Under the pieces are notes generated by a model that ran no database searches, was not told where the DNA came from, and was given only the letters and a program-made list of their open reading frames with translations. Below, one piece after another: positions 46,233 to 55,276 of a stretch of 64,000 nt of DNA. How positions within the stretch are numbered: position 1 is the first letter of the stretch; each line of letters begins with the position of its first letter. Location: positions 1 through 64,000 of the forward strand of contig CANRJB010000012.1 in assembly GCA_947630845.1 (NCBI GenBank), read 5' to 3'. The translations under genes and the position numbers were made by a program. This DNA is from an uncultured Clostridia bacterium. GTDB lineage: Bacteria; Bacillota; Clostridia; Oscillospirales; Ruminococcaceae.

Positions 46233-47348
46233 TCAGATTTCACCATAGTTACCTAAAAACTTGAAATATTCAAGATTTTCCGATAGGTCAGACAGCAGCG
46301 CACTGACGGACTGGTCGTGGATATTCCCACTGAAATCAAGGTAAAACATGACCTCAAAGCTCCCATTGCGGATAGGTCTGCTTTCGAGTTTGAGAAGATT
46401 CATCCCACCGATGACAAACTTACTAAGCAGCCGGTAGAGTGTACCTTCTTCGTGGGGGAGTTTCAGCATGACGGAAACGGTATCGGCATCATCTGAGAGC
46501 ATCAGCTCCTTGGAGATGCAGATGAAGCGTGTATAATTGGGCACATAGTCAGAGATATGGGACTTCAGGATCTCCAGTCCGTGCAGCTCTGCACACCCTT
46601 CTGAGCAGATGGCAGCAATGGGCTGATCGGATGCAGCAACCATCTGTGCGGCAGTGGCAGTGTTGCCAAATTCCTTGGCAACGAGCTTGTGGGAATGAAT
46701 AAAGTGCGAACATTGCGACAAAGCCTGCGGATGGGAATAGACAGTCCTGACATCCTTTAGTTCTGTGCCGGGTCTGACAGCAAGGCAGTTGGTGATCTCC
46801 ACAACAGTGGTACGTGTGATGTAGAAATTATACTCCCCCATCAGGTCATAAGCCTGCACAACGCTGCCAGCAGTGGAATTCTGTACCGGAATGATGCCGA
46901 ACTGCACCATTCCACACTGCACTGCATTGAACACATCTGCAAAGGTCGGCACAAATGTGGGATCACATTCCTGCCCGAAGATCTGTTTTGCAGCAGTTTC
47001 AGCATTGGCACCGGCAGTACCCTGACAGACAACAGCAGCATCGGGTGTGATGTGCAGTGGCTGGAAGTGGTAGGGGGCAGCATCTTTGTGCAATTCATGA
47101 TATTGCAGATACTTGCTGATGTCTATGATAGTCTGGAACAGCAGAGCAGACGAACCCTCCAGTCCCTGAGGGGCTTTGCTCCTGATCTTCTGTAGGATTT
47201 CCTTTTCCCTGTTCTCCTGAAAGATGGGAAGACCGTTTTCCTGCTTAAAGAGAGCCACCTGCCGGCATAACTCCATACGCTGTGTGAAGGCATCCTGAAT
47301 GGTCTTATCAAGTGCATTGATGCCAAGTCGTAATTCATCAAGGTTCAT
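46233..47348 (-). CDS. pheA: Bifunctional chorismate mutase/prephenate dehydratase (P-protein)
   Basis: A 371-residue enzyme for phenylalanine synthesis. Residues about 1-88: AroQ chorismate mutase (LDELRLGINALDKTIQDAF). About 100-280: prephenate dehydratase (CQGTAGANAETAAKQIFG, then VQNSTAGSV). About 285-371: ACT regulatory domain with the ESRP motif (KLESRPIRNGSFEV) that senses phenylalanine. The fused mutase is best known from proteobacteria but also found in some Clostridia. The start at 47348 is chosen from AGGAGGACAAGT. It stands alone; a consensus promoter is about 40 bases upstream. Confidence 0.94.
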   Translation of the reverse strand: MNLDELRLGINALDKTIQDAFTQRMELCRQVALFKQENGLPIFQENREKEILQKIRSKAPQGLEGSSALLFQTIIDISKYLQYHELHKDAAPYHFQPLHITPDAAVVCQGTAGANAETAAKQIFGQECDPTFVPTFADVFNAVQCGMVQFGIIPVQNSTAGSVVQAYDLMGEYNFYITRTTVVEITNCLAVRPGTELKDVRTVYSHPQALSQCSHFIHSHKLVAKEFGNTATAAQMVAASDQPIAAICSEGCAELHGLEILKSHISDYVPNYTRFICISKELMLSDDADTVSVMLKLPHEEGTLYRLLSKFVIGGMNLLKLESRPIRNGSFEVMFYLDFSGNIHDQSVSALLSDLSENLEYFKFLGNYGEI

Positions 47349-47380
47349 ACTTGTCCTCCTGTAAAGATTCATTCTTTTTT

Positions 47381-47409
47381 ATTATAGTACATTTCCGGAA
47401 AAAAAGCAA
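47381..47409 (-). promoter_or_regulatory. Promoter of pheA
   Basis: On the minus strand: TTGCTT (47409-47404), 17-base spacer, TATAAT (47386-47381). No leader-peptide attenuator or T-box is visible in the short leader. Confidence 0.8.
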
Positions 47410-47493
47410 GAGGATATCCATATTTTTCTGTAAAGCTGTCAAAATTGATGAATACAAGAGGATAATTTTTTTGTGTCGATCTTAAAATAGGTA

Positions 47494-47522
47494 TTGAAAT
47501 GTATTGAAAATTATGGTATAAT
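47494..47522 (+). promoter_or_regulatory. Promoter of the ruvC operon
   Basis: TTGAAA at 47494-47499, 17-base spacer, TATAAT at 47517-47522. Confidence 0.8.
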
Positions 47523-47556
47523 AAATATGTATGTGAAAATGAACAGAGTAGGGGGA

Positions 47557-48072
47557 ATGGATTTGCGCATTTTAGGGATTGACCCGGGCTATGCTATCGT
47601 GGGGTTCGGCGTAGTGGAGTATAGCGGCGTGACGTTCCGTACAGTAGAGTACGGTGCTATCCTTACCGAAGCACATACTCCGTTTGACAAGCGGCTGTGC
47701 CTGATCGATGAGGATATGCAGGAGATACTGAATCGATTCCGTCCCGACTGCATGGCGATTGAACGGCTGTACTTTACCACAAACCAGAAAACTGCCATTG
47801 ATGTGGCACAGGCAAGGGGAATCCTTGTGCTGGCAGCAGCAAAGCGAGGACTGCCTGTGTATGAATATACGCCCCTGCAGGTCAAGCAGTCTGTTGTCGG
47901 ATACGGTAAGGCAGAAAAGCATCAGATCATGGATATGACCAGACGCATTCTGAATCTGGAACAGATCCCGAAACCCGACGATGCTGCCGATGCGCTTGCG
48001 CTTGCCATTTGTCACGGACATGCAAGCAGGGGACAGGTGCAGAATGAACGATTCAGGAGGGCGGTACAATGA
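47557..48072 (+). CDS. ruvC: Holliday junction endonuclease RuvC
   Basis: A 171-residue resolvase that cuts Holliday junctions with RuvAB. Catalytic acidic residues are visible: Asp in LGIDPG (about residue 9), Glu in AIERLYF (about residue 69) and the pair in KPDDAADALALAICH (about 140-154). The ATG at 47557 lies close to its GTAGGGGG ribosome site; TTG 47563 is better spaced and would give the classical start MRILGIDPG. The stop overlaps ruvA by 4 bases. Confidence 0.95.
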   Translation: MDLRILGIDPGYAIVGFGVVEYSGVTFRTVEYGAILTEAHTPFDKRLCLIDEDMQEILNRFRPDCMAIERLYFTTNQKTAIDVAQARGILVLAAAKRGLPVYEYTPLQVKQSVVGYGKAEKHQIMDMTRRILNLEQIPKPDDAADALALAICHGHASRGQVQNERFRRAVQ

Positions 48073-48674
48073 TCTATAGTGTACATGGTAAGCTGATCTT
48101 TACGGAAGCATCCCTTGCTGTAGTGGAGTGTGGTGGTATCGGGTATGCTTGCCGGACAACAAGCACCACGCTTGCCGCAATCGGAAGTGTCGGAAGTGAG
48201 GTACAGCTCTTTACTCACCTTTCTGTCCGGGAGGACGCAATTGAGCTGTTTGGTTTTGCGGATCGGGATGAGTTGGCATGTTTTCAGCTTCTCATTACTG
48301 TGTCCGGCATCGGACCGAAGGCAGCACTTTCCATCCTTTCCGATCTGACACCGAACCGCTTTGCTCTTCTGGTCGCATCCGGCGACAGCTCTGCACTCAC
48401 AAAGGTCAAAGGAATTGGAAAAAAATCCGCAGAACGTATCGTGGTCGATCTGAAGGATAAGCTTGCTAAGTCCAACCCGACTCTGAAGGAAATACCGGCT
48501 GCGGCAGCACCAACAGGAGCAGACACGTTCTCCGAAGCACTGGCAGCTTTGTTGGTGCTTGGGTACCAACAGGAGGAAGTTGCACCTGTGTTGCTTGGGT
48601 TGGATGAAAACGCATCCGCAGAGGAATTGATCCGCCTGACTCTGAAAGAGATGGGCAGACGTTCTGACAGATGA
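48069..48674 (+). CDS. ruvA: Holliday junction branch migration subunit RuvA
   Basis: A 201-residue junction-binding protein. Domain I is an OB fold (MIYSVHGKLIFTEASLAVV), domain II has two helix-hairpin-helix motifs (LLITVSGIGPKAAL, about residues 75-88, and LTKVKGIGKKSAERIVVDL, about 110-128), and domain III (about 155-201) binds RuvB. It overlaps ruvC by 4 bases. ruvB is separated from it by one gene, an SseB-like protein. Confidence 0.97.
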   Translation: MIYSVHGKLIFTEASLAVVECGGIGYACRTTSTTLAAIGSVGSEVQLFTHLSVREDAIELFGFADRDELACFQLLITVSGIGPKAALSILSDLTPNRFALLVASGDSSALTKVKGIGKKSAERIVVDLKDKLAKSNPTLKEIPAAAAPTGADTFSEALAALLVLGYQQEEVAPVLLGLDENASAEELIRLTLKEMGRRSDR

Positions 48675-48693
48675 AAAAAGAGGAGGAATTTAC

Positions 48694-49419
48694 ATGAATC
48701 TTGACGAATTACTGAAAGCAGCTATCAACGATCCCTCGAAACGCAGTGTATTCTTGCAGACACTCATACGCAGTGATGTGTATGTCATCTGTAAAAATCC
48801 GGTCAAAACAGGCGAAAAAGGGGAAGGCGTACAGATGGATCTCATCACCATTCAGAATCCGGAGGGTGAACTGTTTATCCCATTTTTTACCAGCCATCGG
48901 GCGTTACAGCAATTTGCCAAACGGTATGTGGAGTGCTATAAGCTCAACTGTCTGCGTCTGTTTGATCTCATCCAGAATGTTGCTGCCGTACTGAATCCGA
49001 ACTCCTATGGCAAGGAATTCAGCTCACAGGAAATCAAGGGTATTTTGATGATTGCCCGGAATCTCCATATCAAAGCCATTTCCTACAATGAAGCCGAAAC
49101 CATCAGTTACCGTGAGCCACAGCGATCCATGTCCCACATCACAAGAGCAGCATCCAAATTTTTTCAGGAGCAGCCCAATGTGGACAGGGCATTCATTCTT
49201 GAAATGACAAGGGGCAGCGAAAAGTCGCAGGTGCTTATCATTGTGGACATGATTGGCAACACACGGAAACTGTTTGTGCCGCTTGCCCGGACATTGTCCA
49301 AAGTCACCAAGAGCAATGATCACCTGTGTTTTCTGAGTTATGAGCAGAACATCGCCAAAAAGGCGGTAGATGGTATGACACCATTCTATGTACGGAAGAA
49401 AAGGTTCTTTGAGAAGTAA
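48694..49419 (+). CDS. SseB-like protein inserted between ruvA and ruvB
   Basis: A 241-residue soluble protein resembling the SseB family: the N-terminal half (residues about 1-120) has the SseB-type pattern VYVICKNPVK, then GELFIPFFTSHRALQQFA; the C-terminal half (about 130-241) resembles the SseB C-terminal domain, with ITRAASKFFQEQPNVDRAFIL. Function of the family is unclear. It lies 19 bases after ruvA and 15 before ruvB, so it interrupts the usual ruvAB pair while staying in the operon. GAGGAGG is its ribosome site. Confidence 0.78.
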   Translation: MNLDELLKAAINDPSKRSVFLQTLIRSDVYVICKNPVKTGEKGEGVQMDLITIQNPEGELFIPFFTSHRALQQFAKRYVECYKLNCLRLFDLIQNVAAVLNPNSYGKEFSSQEIKGILMIARNLHIKAISYNEAETISYREPQRSMSHITRAASKFFQEQPNVDRAFILEMTRGSEKSQVLIIVDMIGNTRKLFVPLARTLSKVTKSNDHLCFLSYEQNIAKKAVDGMTPFYVRKKRFFEK

Positions 49420-49434
49420 ACGGGAGTTGAAGAA

Positions 49435-50496
49435 ATGATAGAAACCGGCGATTTTTCTAACCGTATTGTATCCGCAGAGCTGATGGAAGAGGACACAGCG
49501 ATCGAGAAGGGACTGCGTCCGCTGTCACTTGCGGAATACATCGGGCAGGATAAGGTCAAGGAAAACATGGCAATTTACATTGAAGCAGCCAAACGTCGTG
49601 AAGGGGCTCTTGACCATGTGCTGCTCTATGGACCGCCGGGACTGGGCAAGACGACGCTCTCTGCGATCATTGCAAAGGAGATGGGTGTCAATCTGCGCAT
49701 CACCACAGGTCCTGCTATTGAACGGGCAGGTGATCTTGCAGCCATCCTGACCAATCTGTCACCGGGAGATGTGCTGTTCATAGATGAGATCCACCGGCTG
49801 AACCGGGCTGTGGAAGAGATCCTCTACCCGGCATTGGAGGATCATGCCATCGACATTATCGTGGGCAAAGGACCGTCGGCACGTTCGCTGCGGGTGGAGC
49901 TGCCGGAATTTACGCTGGTCGGTGCAACTACAAGAGCGGGGCAGCTCTCTGCACCGCTGCGTGATCGGTTCGGCATCGTACAGCGGCTGGAGCTTTACTC
50001 GCCGGAGCAGCTTTCAGAAATCGTGCTGCGCAGCAGCCGCATTTTGGGCATTCCATGTACTGCGGAGGGTGCAATGGAACTGGCAAGGCGTTCAAGAGGC
50101 ACACCACGTATCGCAAACCGTTTGCTGAAGCGGGTTCGTGATTTTGCAGATGTACTGGGTAACGGTGAAATCACAGATATTATCACAAGAACAGCCCTTG
50201 ACCGTCTGGAGATCGATGACAAGGGACTGGACAATGTAGACCGCCGGATGCTGGAAATGATCATCAAGGGCTATGGCGGAGGACCTGTCGGACTGGAGAC
50301 GTTGGCAGCAGCCTTGGGTGAGGAAGCAATCACATTGGAGGATGTGTGCGAACCGTTTCTGATGCAGCTCGGATTTTTGTCCAGAACGCCGAGAGGAAGA
50401 TGTGCGACCCTGCTTGCATATGCACATTTAGGCTATCCTGTGCCGCAGGGAGCAGTACAGCCGGATCAAATGACACTGCTTGATGATACTGAGTAA
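49435..50496 (+). CDS. ruvB: Holliday junction branch migration ATPase RuvB
   Basis: A 353-residue AAA+ motor that drives branch migration on RuvA-bound junctions. Motifs: [18 protein letters not shown] (about residues 27-44), Walker [12 protein letters not shown] (about 64-74), Walker [11 protein letters not shown] (about 112-121), sensor [18 protein letters not shown] (about 162-179), and the winged helix with [11 protein letters not shown] (about 311-321). Length is normal. It follows the SseB-like gene by 15 bases and precedes glmM by 15 bases. Confidence 0.98.
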   Translation: MIETGDFSNRIVSAELMEEDTAIEKGLRPLSLAEYIGQDKVKENMAIYIEAAKRREGALDHVLLYGPPGLGKTTLSAIIAKEMGVNLRITTGPAIERAGDLAAILTNLSPGDVLFIDEIHRLNRAVEEILYPALEDHAIDIIVGKGPSARSLRVELPEFTLVGATTRAGQLSAPLRDRFGIVQRLELYSPEQLSEIVLRSSRILGIPCTAEGAMELARRSRGTPRIANRLLKRVRDFADVLGNGEITDIITRTALDRLEIDDKGLDNVDRRMLEMIIKGYGGGPVGLETLAAALGEEAITLEDVCEPFLMQLGFLSRTPRGRCATLLAYAHLGYPVPQGAVQPDQMTLLDDTE

Positions 50497-50511
50497 ATAA
50501 AGGAGTAAGAT

Positions 50512-51861
50512 ATGGGTAGACTGTTCGGCACGGATGGTGTCAGGGGAATTGCGATCACGGAGCTGACATGCGAGCTTGCCATGCAGATCGGCAGGGCACT
50601 TGCGGTTCTCATGGGAACATCAGGCGGACGTCCTGCAATTGTGATCGGCAAGGATACAAGAGCTTCCTCCGATGTGATAGAAGCGGCGTTCTGTGCCGGA
50701 GTCTGCTCATCCGGCGCAGATGCAATGTGTCTGGGGGTCATACCGACACCGGCGGTTGCCTATCTTGTAAAAAAAACAGGGGCAAGTGCAGGTGTCATGA
50801 TCTCTGCCTCCCATAACAGCGTGGAATTTAATGGTATCAAGATCTTCGATCAGAATGGTTCCAAGCTCTCCGACGAAATGGAGGCAGAGCTTGAATCGCT
50901 GATTCTTGACTATCCGGAAAGAATATGGATCACACCCGGAACAGATGTCGGAAAGATCAGACGATATCAGAATGCAGGGGATGTCTATATTTCCCATCTG
51001 CTCCAGATGATTTCCGTAAGACTGGACGGGATGCGCATTGCGATAGACTGTGCCAACGGGAGCGCATCAGGTGTTGCAAAAGCATTTTTCAGTCGGCTTG
51101 GTGCAGAAGTGCTGCTCATCAACGCCACGCCGGACGGGACAAATATCAATCAGGACTGTGGTTCGACTCATATTGATATGCTGATGGACTATGTGGTGGA
51201 AACGAGATGTGATGTGGGGCTTGCCTTTGATGGAGATGCGGACAGATGCCTTGCAGTTGATGAAATGGGAGAGCTTGTGGACGGCGACAAACTTATTGCC
51301 ATCATTGCCAAGTCCTACAAGGAGCAGGGTAAGCTGCGTCATAATGCCGTTGTCGTCACAGTGATGTCGAATCTTGGTTTTACGTACTTTGCAAAAGAAG
51401 AGGGTATCCGCCGCATTACAGCAAATGTCGGCGACCGCTATGTGCTTGAAAAAATGGTCGATGGCGGCTATAACTTAGGCGGTGAGCAGAACGGACACAT
51501 CTTCTTTTTAGAGGATGCCACCACAGGGGACGGATTGCTGTCCGGTGCAAGGGTACTGGAGATCATGCAGCAGTCAGGAAAGAAACTCAGCGAGCTTGCC
51601 GGTGTCATGAAACGCTTTCCTCAGGTGATGATCAATGTCCGCATTCCGCATCATCAGAAGGAAAACTGGAAAAATGACGAGGTGCTGACGAGTCTGATCG
51701 ACCAACGTGAGGAAGAGCTTGGAGATGACGGACGGATTTTAGTCAGGGAAAGCGGCACAGAGCCGCTGATCCGTGTCATGATCGAGGGAAAGGATTTCAA
51801 CCGGATCAATGCCATCGCAATGGAATTATCTGATAAGATACGGGAACGGATCTGCAAATAA
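50512..51861 (+). CDS. glmM: Phosphoglucosamine mutase
   Basis: A 449-residue enzyme that converts glucosamine-6-phosphate to glucosamine-1-phosphate for peptidoglycan precursor synthesis. Motifs: RLFGTDGVRG at the start, active-site serine in MISASHNSVEFNGIKIF (about residues 98-114), metal-binding DGDADRC (about 241-247), and phosphate-binding RESGTEPLIRVM (about 407-418). It sits in the ruv-ecf operon, with methyltransferase gene 12 bases after it. AAAGGAG precedes the ATG. Confidence 0.97.
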   Translation: MGRLFGTDGVRGIAITELTCELAMQIGRALAVLMGTSGGRPAIVIGKDTRASSDVIEAAFCAGVCSSGADAMCLGVIPTPAVAYLVKKTGASAGVMISASHNSVEFNGIKIFDQNGSKLSDEMEAELESLILDYPERIWITPGTDVGKIRRYQNAGDVYISHLLQMISVRLDGMRIAIDCANGSASGVAKAFFSRLGAEVLLINATPDGTNINQDCGSTHIDMLMDYVVETRCDVGLAFDGDADRCLAVDEMGELVDGDKLIAIIAKSYKEQGKLRHNAVVVTVMSNLGFTYFAKEEGIRRITANVGDRYVLEKMVDGGYNLGGEQNGHIFFLEDATTGDGLLSGARVLEIMQQSGKKLSELAGVMKRFPQVMINVRIPHHQKENWKNDEVLTSLIDQREEELGDDGRILVRESGTEPLIRVMIEGKDFNRINAIAMELSDKIRERICK

Positions 51862-51873
51862 GGAGGGACACGG

Positions 51874-52761
51874 GTGCGTGCAGCAAGAAATTGGGAGAAT
51901 TACCAGATAATGGATACCTCTAACGGTGAAAAACTTGAAAGCTGGAATGGAGTGACTTTGATCCGACCCGATCCGCAGGTGATCTGGAAAACGCCGAGGG
52001 GCAGCATCTGGAAACGGGTGGATGCCCATTACCGCCGCAGTCAGAGCGGCGGAGGACAATGGGAATATCACGCAAAACTGCCAGAATCATGGGAGCTATC
52101 ATATGGTACACTGACATTCCGCATCCGTCCAACGGGATTCAAGCATACAGGACTGTTTCCGGAGCAGGCAGTCAACTGGGACTTCATGGACGGACTGATA
52201 CGCCGTGCCGGGCAGCAGGTGCATGTGCTGAATCTGTTTGCCTACACAGGGGGAGCGACGCTTGCCTGTGCCAATGCCGGGGCAGATGTCTGTCATGTGG
52301 ATGCCTCAAAGGGTATGGTGCAGTGGGCAAGGGAAAATGCGGAATTGTCCGGGTTAAGTGACAAGCCCATTCGATGGATCGTGGATGACTGTGAAAAGTT
52401 CACACTTCGTGAGATCCGCCGGGAACGCCGGTATGATGCTGTCATCATGGATCCGCCAAGCTATGGCAGAGGTCCGGGAGGTGAGGTCTGGAAACTGGAG
52501 CAATGCATCTACGACCTTGTGAAAAGCTGTGCGGATGTTCTGAGTGACAATCCTCTGTTTTTTCTCATCAACAGCTACACGACGGGACTTTCACCCTCTG
52601 TGATGGGCTATATTTTAGGAAGTCTGCTGACAAAACGATTTGGCGGACATGTATATTACGATGAGATCGGACTTCCTGTCCGGGAGAGCGGCATGGTGCT
52701 GCCCTGCGGTGCAACGGCTGTATGGTGCAGAGAAGATGTGGGTACAGTGTTCTATGGCTGA
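51874..52761 (+). CDS. Class I SAM-dependent methyltransferase (RlmI/RlmK-like)
   Basis: A 295-residue methyltransferase of the COG1092 type (23S rRNA cytosine-C5 or related). The SAM site is [20 protein letters not shown] (about residues 111-130), with acidic [15 protein letters not shown] next, and the catalytic motif [10 protein letters not shown] at about residues 191-200. It lacks the PUA domain of RlmI, so the substrate is uncertain. Translation starts at GTG 51874 with AGGAGGGA in front. Its 3' end overlaps the ecfA1 start by 8 bases. Confidence 0.85.
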   Translation: MRAARNWENYQIMDTSNGEKLESWNGVTLIRPDPQVIWKTPRGSIWKRVDAHYRRSQSGGGQWEYHAKLPESWELSYGTLTFRIRPTGFKHTGLFPEQAVNWDFMDGLIRRAGQQVHVLNLFAYTGGATLACANAGADVCHVDASKGMVQWARENAELSGLSDKPIRWIVDDCEKFTLREIRRERRYDAVIMDPPSYGRGPGGEVWKLEQCIYDLVKSCADVLSDNPLFFLINSYTTGLSPSVMGYILGSLLTKRFGGHVYYDEIGLPVRESGMVLPCGATAVWCREDVGTVFYG

Positions 52762-53605
52762 TATGATTGAAGCGAAAAACATCATCTTCCGTTACGACAC
52801 AGACAAGCAGTCTGCACCTGTCCTGAGGGATGTTTCTCTGACTGTGCAGAAGGGGAGTTTTACGGCTATACTTGGACACAACGGTTCAGGCAAGTCCACT
52901 CTGGCAAAGCATATCAACGCCATTCTTCTCCCGGAAGAAGGGACAGTTCTTTTGGACGGCATGGATACGTCCAACGAGGAACATCTGACTGCCATCCGGC
53001 AGAAGGCAGGCATGGTCTTCCAAAATCCTGATAACCAGATCGTAGCAACGATCGTGGAGGAGGATGTGGCATTTGCGCCGGAGAACTTAGGTGTGCCTCC
53101 GGAGGAGATAAGAAAGCGTGTAGATGCGGCGCTAAAGGCTGTGAAGATGTATGAATACAGGAATCATGCTCCCTCGCAGCTTTCCGGAGGACAGAAGCAG
53201 AGGGTAGCGATCGCCGGTGTTATCGCAATGCAGCCGGACTGTATTGTATTGGATGAACCGACCGCCATGCTTGACCCACAGGGAAGGCAGGAGGTCATGC
53301 AGACCATTCGCCGTCTGAACCGGGAAAAGGGTATTACGATCGTTCTCATCACCCACTATATGGAAGATGCTGCTTTGGCTGACCGGGTAGTCGTGATGGA
53401 TGATGGGCAGATCGTGATGGACGATGTGCCGGAGAAAGTATTCTCACAGGTGGAACGGATGAAGGCACTTGGTCTGGATGTACCACAGGTGACGGAATTG
53501 ATGTATCTGCTGCGGAAGTCAGGGCTTTCCGTACCACAGGAGATCATTACGGAGGATGCATGTGTGTTCGCACTGGAACGTTTGCTTGACTCTCGGGAGG
53601 AATGA
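52754..53605 (+). CDS. ecfA1: ECF transporter ATPase 1
   Basis: A 283-residue ABC ATPase of the energy-coupling factor module that powers vitamin and metal uptake with separate S components. Walker [15 protein letters not shown] (about residues 38-51), Q-loop [11 protein letters not shown] (about 90-100), signature [14 protein letters not shown] (about 140-153), Walker [17 protein letters not shown]. It begins within the methyltransferase gene (ATG 52754) with only a weak ribosome site; ATG 52763 is an alternative. It heads the ecfA1-A2-T trio. No S component gene is near, so this is the shared general module. Confidence 0.95.
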   Translation: MADMIEAKNIIFRYDTDKQSAPVLRDVSLTVQKGSFTAILGHNGSGKSTLAKHINAILLPEEGTVLLDGMDTSNEEHLTAIRQKAGMVFQNPDNQIVATIVEEDVAFAPENLGVPPEEIRKRVDAALKAVKMYEYRNHAPSQLSGGQKQRVAIAGVIAMQPDCIVLDEPTAMLDPQGRQEVMQTIRRLNREKGITIVLITHYMEDAALADRVVVMDDGQIVMDDVPEKVFSQVERMKALGLDVPQVTELMYLLRKSGLSVPQEIITEDACVFALERLLDSREE

Positions 53606-53608
53606 GAG

Positions 53609-54466
53609 ATGGTTCTGGAAACCGAAGGTTTGACATACACCTACAGCACAGGCACACCCTTTGAAAAAACAGCGGTCGATCATGTGGATATCCGCATCGA
53701 ACCGCATACTATGGCAGGTGTCATCGGTGCGACAGGCTCTGGAAAGTCCACTCTCATGCAGCACTTTAATGGTCTGCTGAAACCGACATCGGGTAGGATT
53801 CTGCTTGATGGGAAGGATATCTGGGCGGATAAAAAAAGTCTGCGTGAGGTGCGGTTTCGTGTAGGGCTGGTGTTCCAGTATCCGGAGTATCAGCTTTTTG
53901 AAGAGACAGTGTACGAGGATATTGCTTTCGGACCGAAGAACATGGGGCTGGGAAAAGAGGAAATCCAGCACCGTGTGATCGGAGCAGCTTTGATGCTTGG
54001 CATTGACAAGGGGATGCTGAAGCGTTCCCCCTTCGTGCTGTCAGGAGGACAGCAACGGAGGGTAGCTATTGCCGGCGTGATGGCGATGCATCCTGAAATA
54101 CTGATTCTGGACGAGCCGTGTGCCGGGCTTGATCCCCGGGGGCGTGATCTCATGCTCCGGCAGATCCGGGAATATCAGCATCGGACAAAGAGTACCGTGC
54201 TGCTTGTTTCCCACAGCATGGAGGATACGGCAGCTTTCACTGAAAAGTTGCTCGTCATGGATCATGGAAAGCTGTACTGCTATGAGGATACGGCAGCAGT
54301 GTTCCGGAGAACGGAGAAGCTACAGGAGATGGGACTGCGTGTGCCGCAGATCACAGCAGTAATGAATGTGCTCAGGAACAAGGGGTATCCTGTTCCTGAG
54401 GATATCTATACAGTGGAACAGGCAGCAGATGTCATATATCGTCTGTTAGGAGGGAAATCATGCTGA
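53609..54466 (+). CDS. ecfA2: ECF transporter ATPase 2
   Basis: A 285-residue ABC ATPase, second of the EcfAA' pair. Walker A GATGSGKSTLMQHFNG (about residues 40-55), Q-loop VFQYPEYQLFEETVYEDIAFG (split about 90-110), signature VLSGGQQRRVAIAG (about 142-155), Walker B ILILDEPCAGLDPRGR. The YPEYQLF form of the Q-loop is typical of EcfA2. GGGAGGAATGAG precedes the ATG, 3 bases after the ecfA1 stop; it overlaps ecfT by 7 bases. Confidence 0.95.
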   Translation: MVLETEGLTYTYSTGTPFEKTAVDHVDIRIEPHTMAGVIGATGSGKSTLMQHFNGLLKPTSGRILLDGKDIWADKKSLREVRFRVGLVFQYPEYQLFEETVYEDIAFGPKNMGLGKEEIQHRVIGAALMLGIDKGMLKRSPFVLSGGQQRRVAIAGVMAMHPEILILDEPCAGLDPRGRDLMLRQIREYQHRTKSTVLLVSHSMEDTAAFTEKLLVMDHGKLYCYEDTAAVFRRTEKLQEMGLRVPQITAVMNVLRNKGYPVPEDIYTVEQAADVIYRLLGGKSC

Positions 54467-55260
54467 AAGATATTACATTCGGGCAGTATTTTCCGGTTGA
54501 CAGCCTGCTGCACAGGATGGACCCACGGTTCAAGATTGTAGATACGCTGCTGCTTATCATTCTGCTATTTTGTGGAAATGGTTTCGGGATGTTGGCAGTC
54601 GGAGCAATTTTTGTCCTGATGGCGCAGTTGTTGTCGAAGATACCGCTGAGCATGAGTTACAAGAGCATCCGTCCGGTACTGCCGATCCTGATTGTAACAG
54701 CACTGCTGAATCTTCTCTTTATTGACAGCGGAGAGACAGTCTGGGAGTGGCACTTTCTGAAACTGACAGAAGGAGCGGTCACGGCAAGTGTGGTAATGGT
54801 GTTCCGTATTGTGCTGCTGATGGTGGGCACATCACTGCTGACCTACACCACATCTCCCATCCTGCTTACGGATGCGATCGAATCGCTGATGTCACCATTA
54901 AAATATCTGCACTTTCCGGTGCATGAGATGGCGATGATGATGTCCATTGCCCTGCGTTTCATCCCAACACTGCTTGAAGAGACAGATAAGCTTATCTCTG
55001 CACAGAAGGCAAGGGGAGCAAGCATTGACAGCGGCACGATAAAAGAACGTGCAAAAGCAATGATCCCCATTCTGGTACCATTGTTTGTATCAGCCTTTCG
55101 CAGGGCAGAGGAGCTTGCTACTGCAATGGAATGCCGTTGCTACCGGGGCGGAGAGGGAAGGACCCGGCTGCGGCAGTTAAAGGCATCCGGAAGAGACTAC
55201 ATCGGGCTTATGGTATGTCTGCTGTTTCTGACAGCGGCACTGATACTGAATGCAAAGTAG
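54460..55260 (+). CDS. ecfT: ECF transporter transmembrane subunit
   Basis: A 266-residue membrane protein (five or six helices) that joins the ATPases to substrate-binding S components. The two coupling-helix motifs are present: AQKARGASIDSG (about residues 183-194) and MECRCYRGGEGRTR (about 223-236). The start MLKDITFGQYFPVDSLLHRMDPR is typical of EcfT. AGGAGGG is its ribosome site. The end overlaps an upstream ATG of the YfhO gene. Confidence 0.95.
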   Translation: MLKDITFGQYFPVDSLLHRMDPRFKIVDTLLLIILLFCGNGFGMLAVGAIFVLMAQLLSKIPLSMSYKSIRPVLPILIVTALLNLLFIDSGETVWEWHFLKLTEGAVTASVVMVFRIVLLMVGTSLLTYTTSPILLTDAIESLMSPLKYLHFPVHEMAMMMSIALRFIPTLLEETDKLISAQKARGASIDSGTIKERAKAMIPILVPLFVSAFRRAEELATAMECRCYRGGEGRTRLRQLKASGRDYIGLMVCLLFLTAALILNAK

Positions 55261-55276
55261 AGAGGAAGAGATTCAA

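Noticed and set aside
46074-46256. Small plus-strand open frame of 60 codons between the PP2C and pheA genes
   Set aside because: No ribosome site and it runs over the minus-strand promoter at 46152-46180; more likely non-coding.
46233-47556. T-box or leader-peptide attenuator for pheA
   Set aside because: No T-box GGTGG core, no terminator pair and no Phe-rich short frame in the leader.
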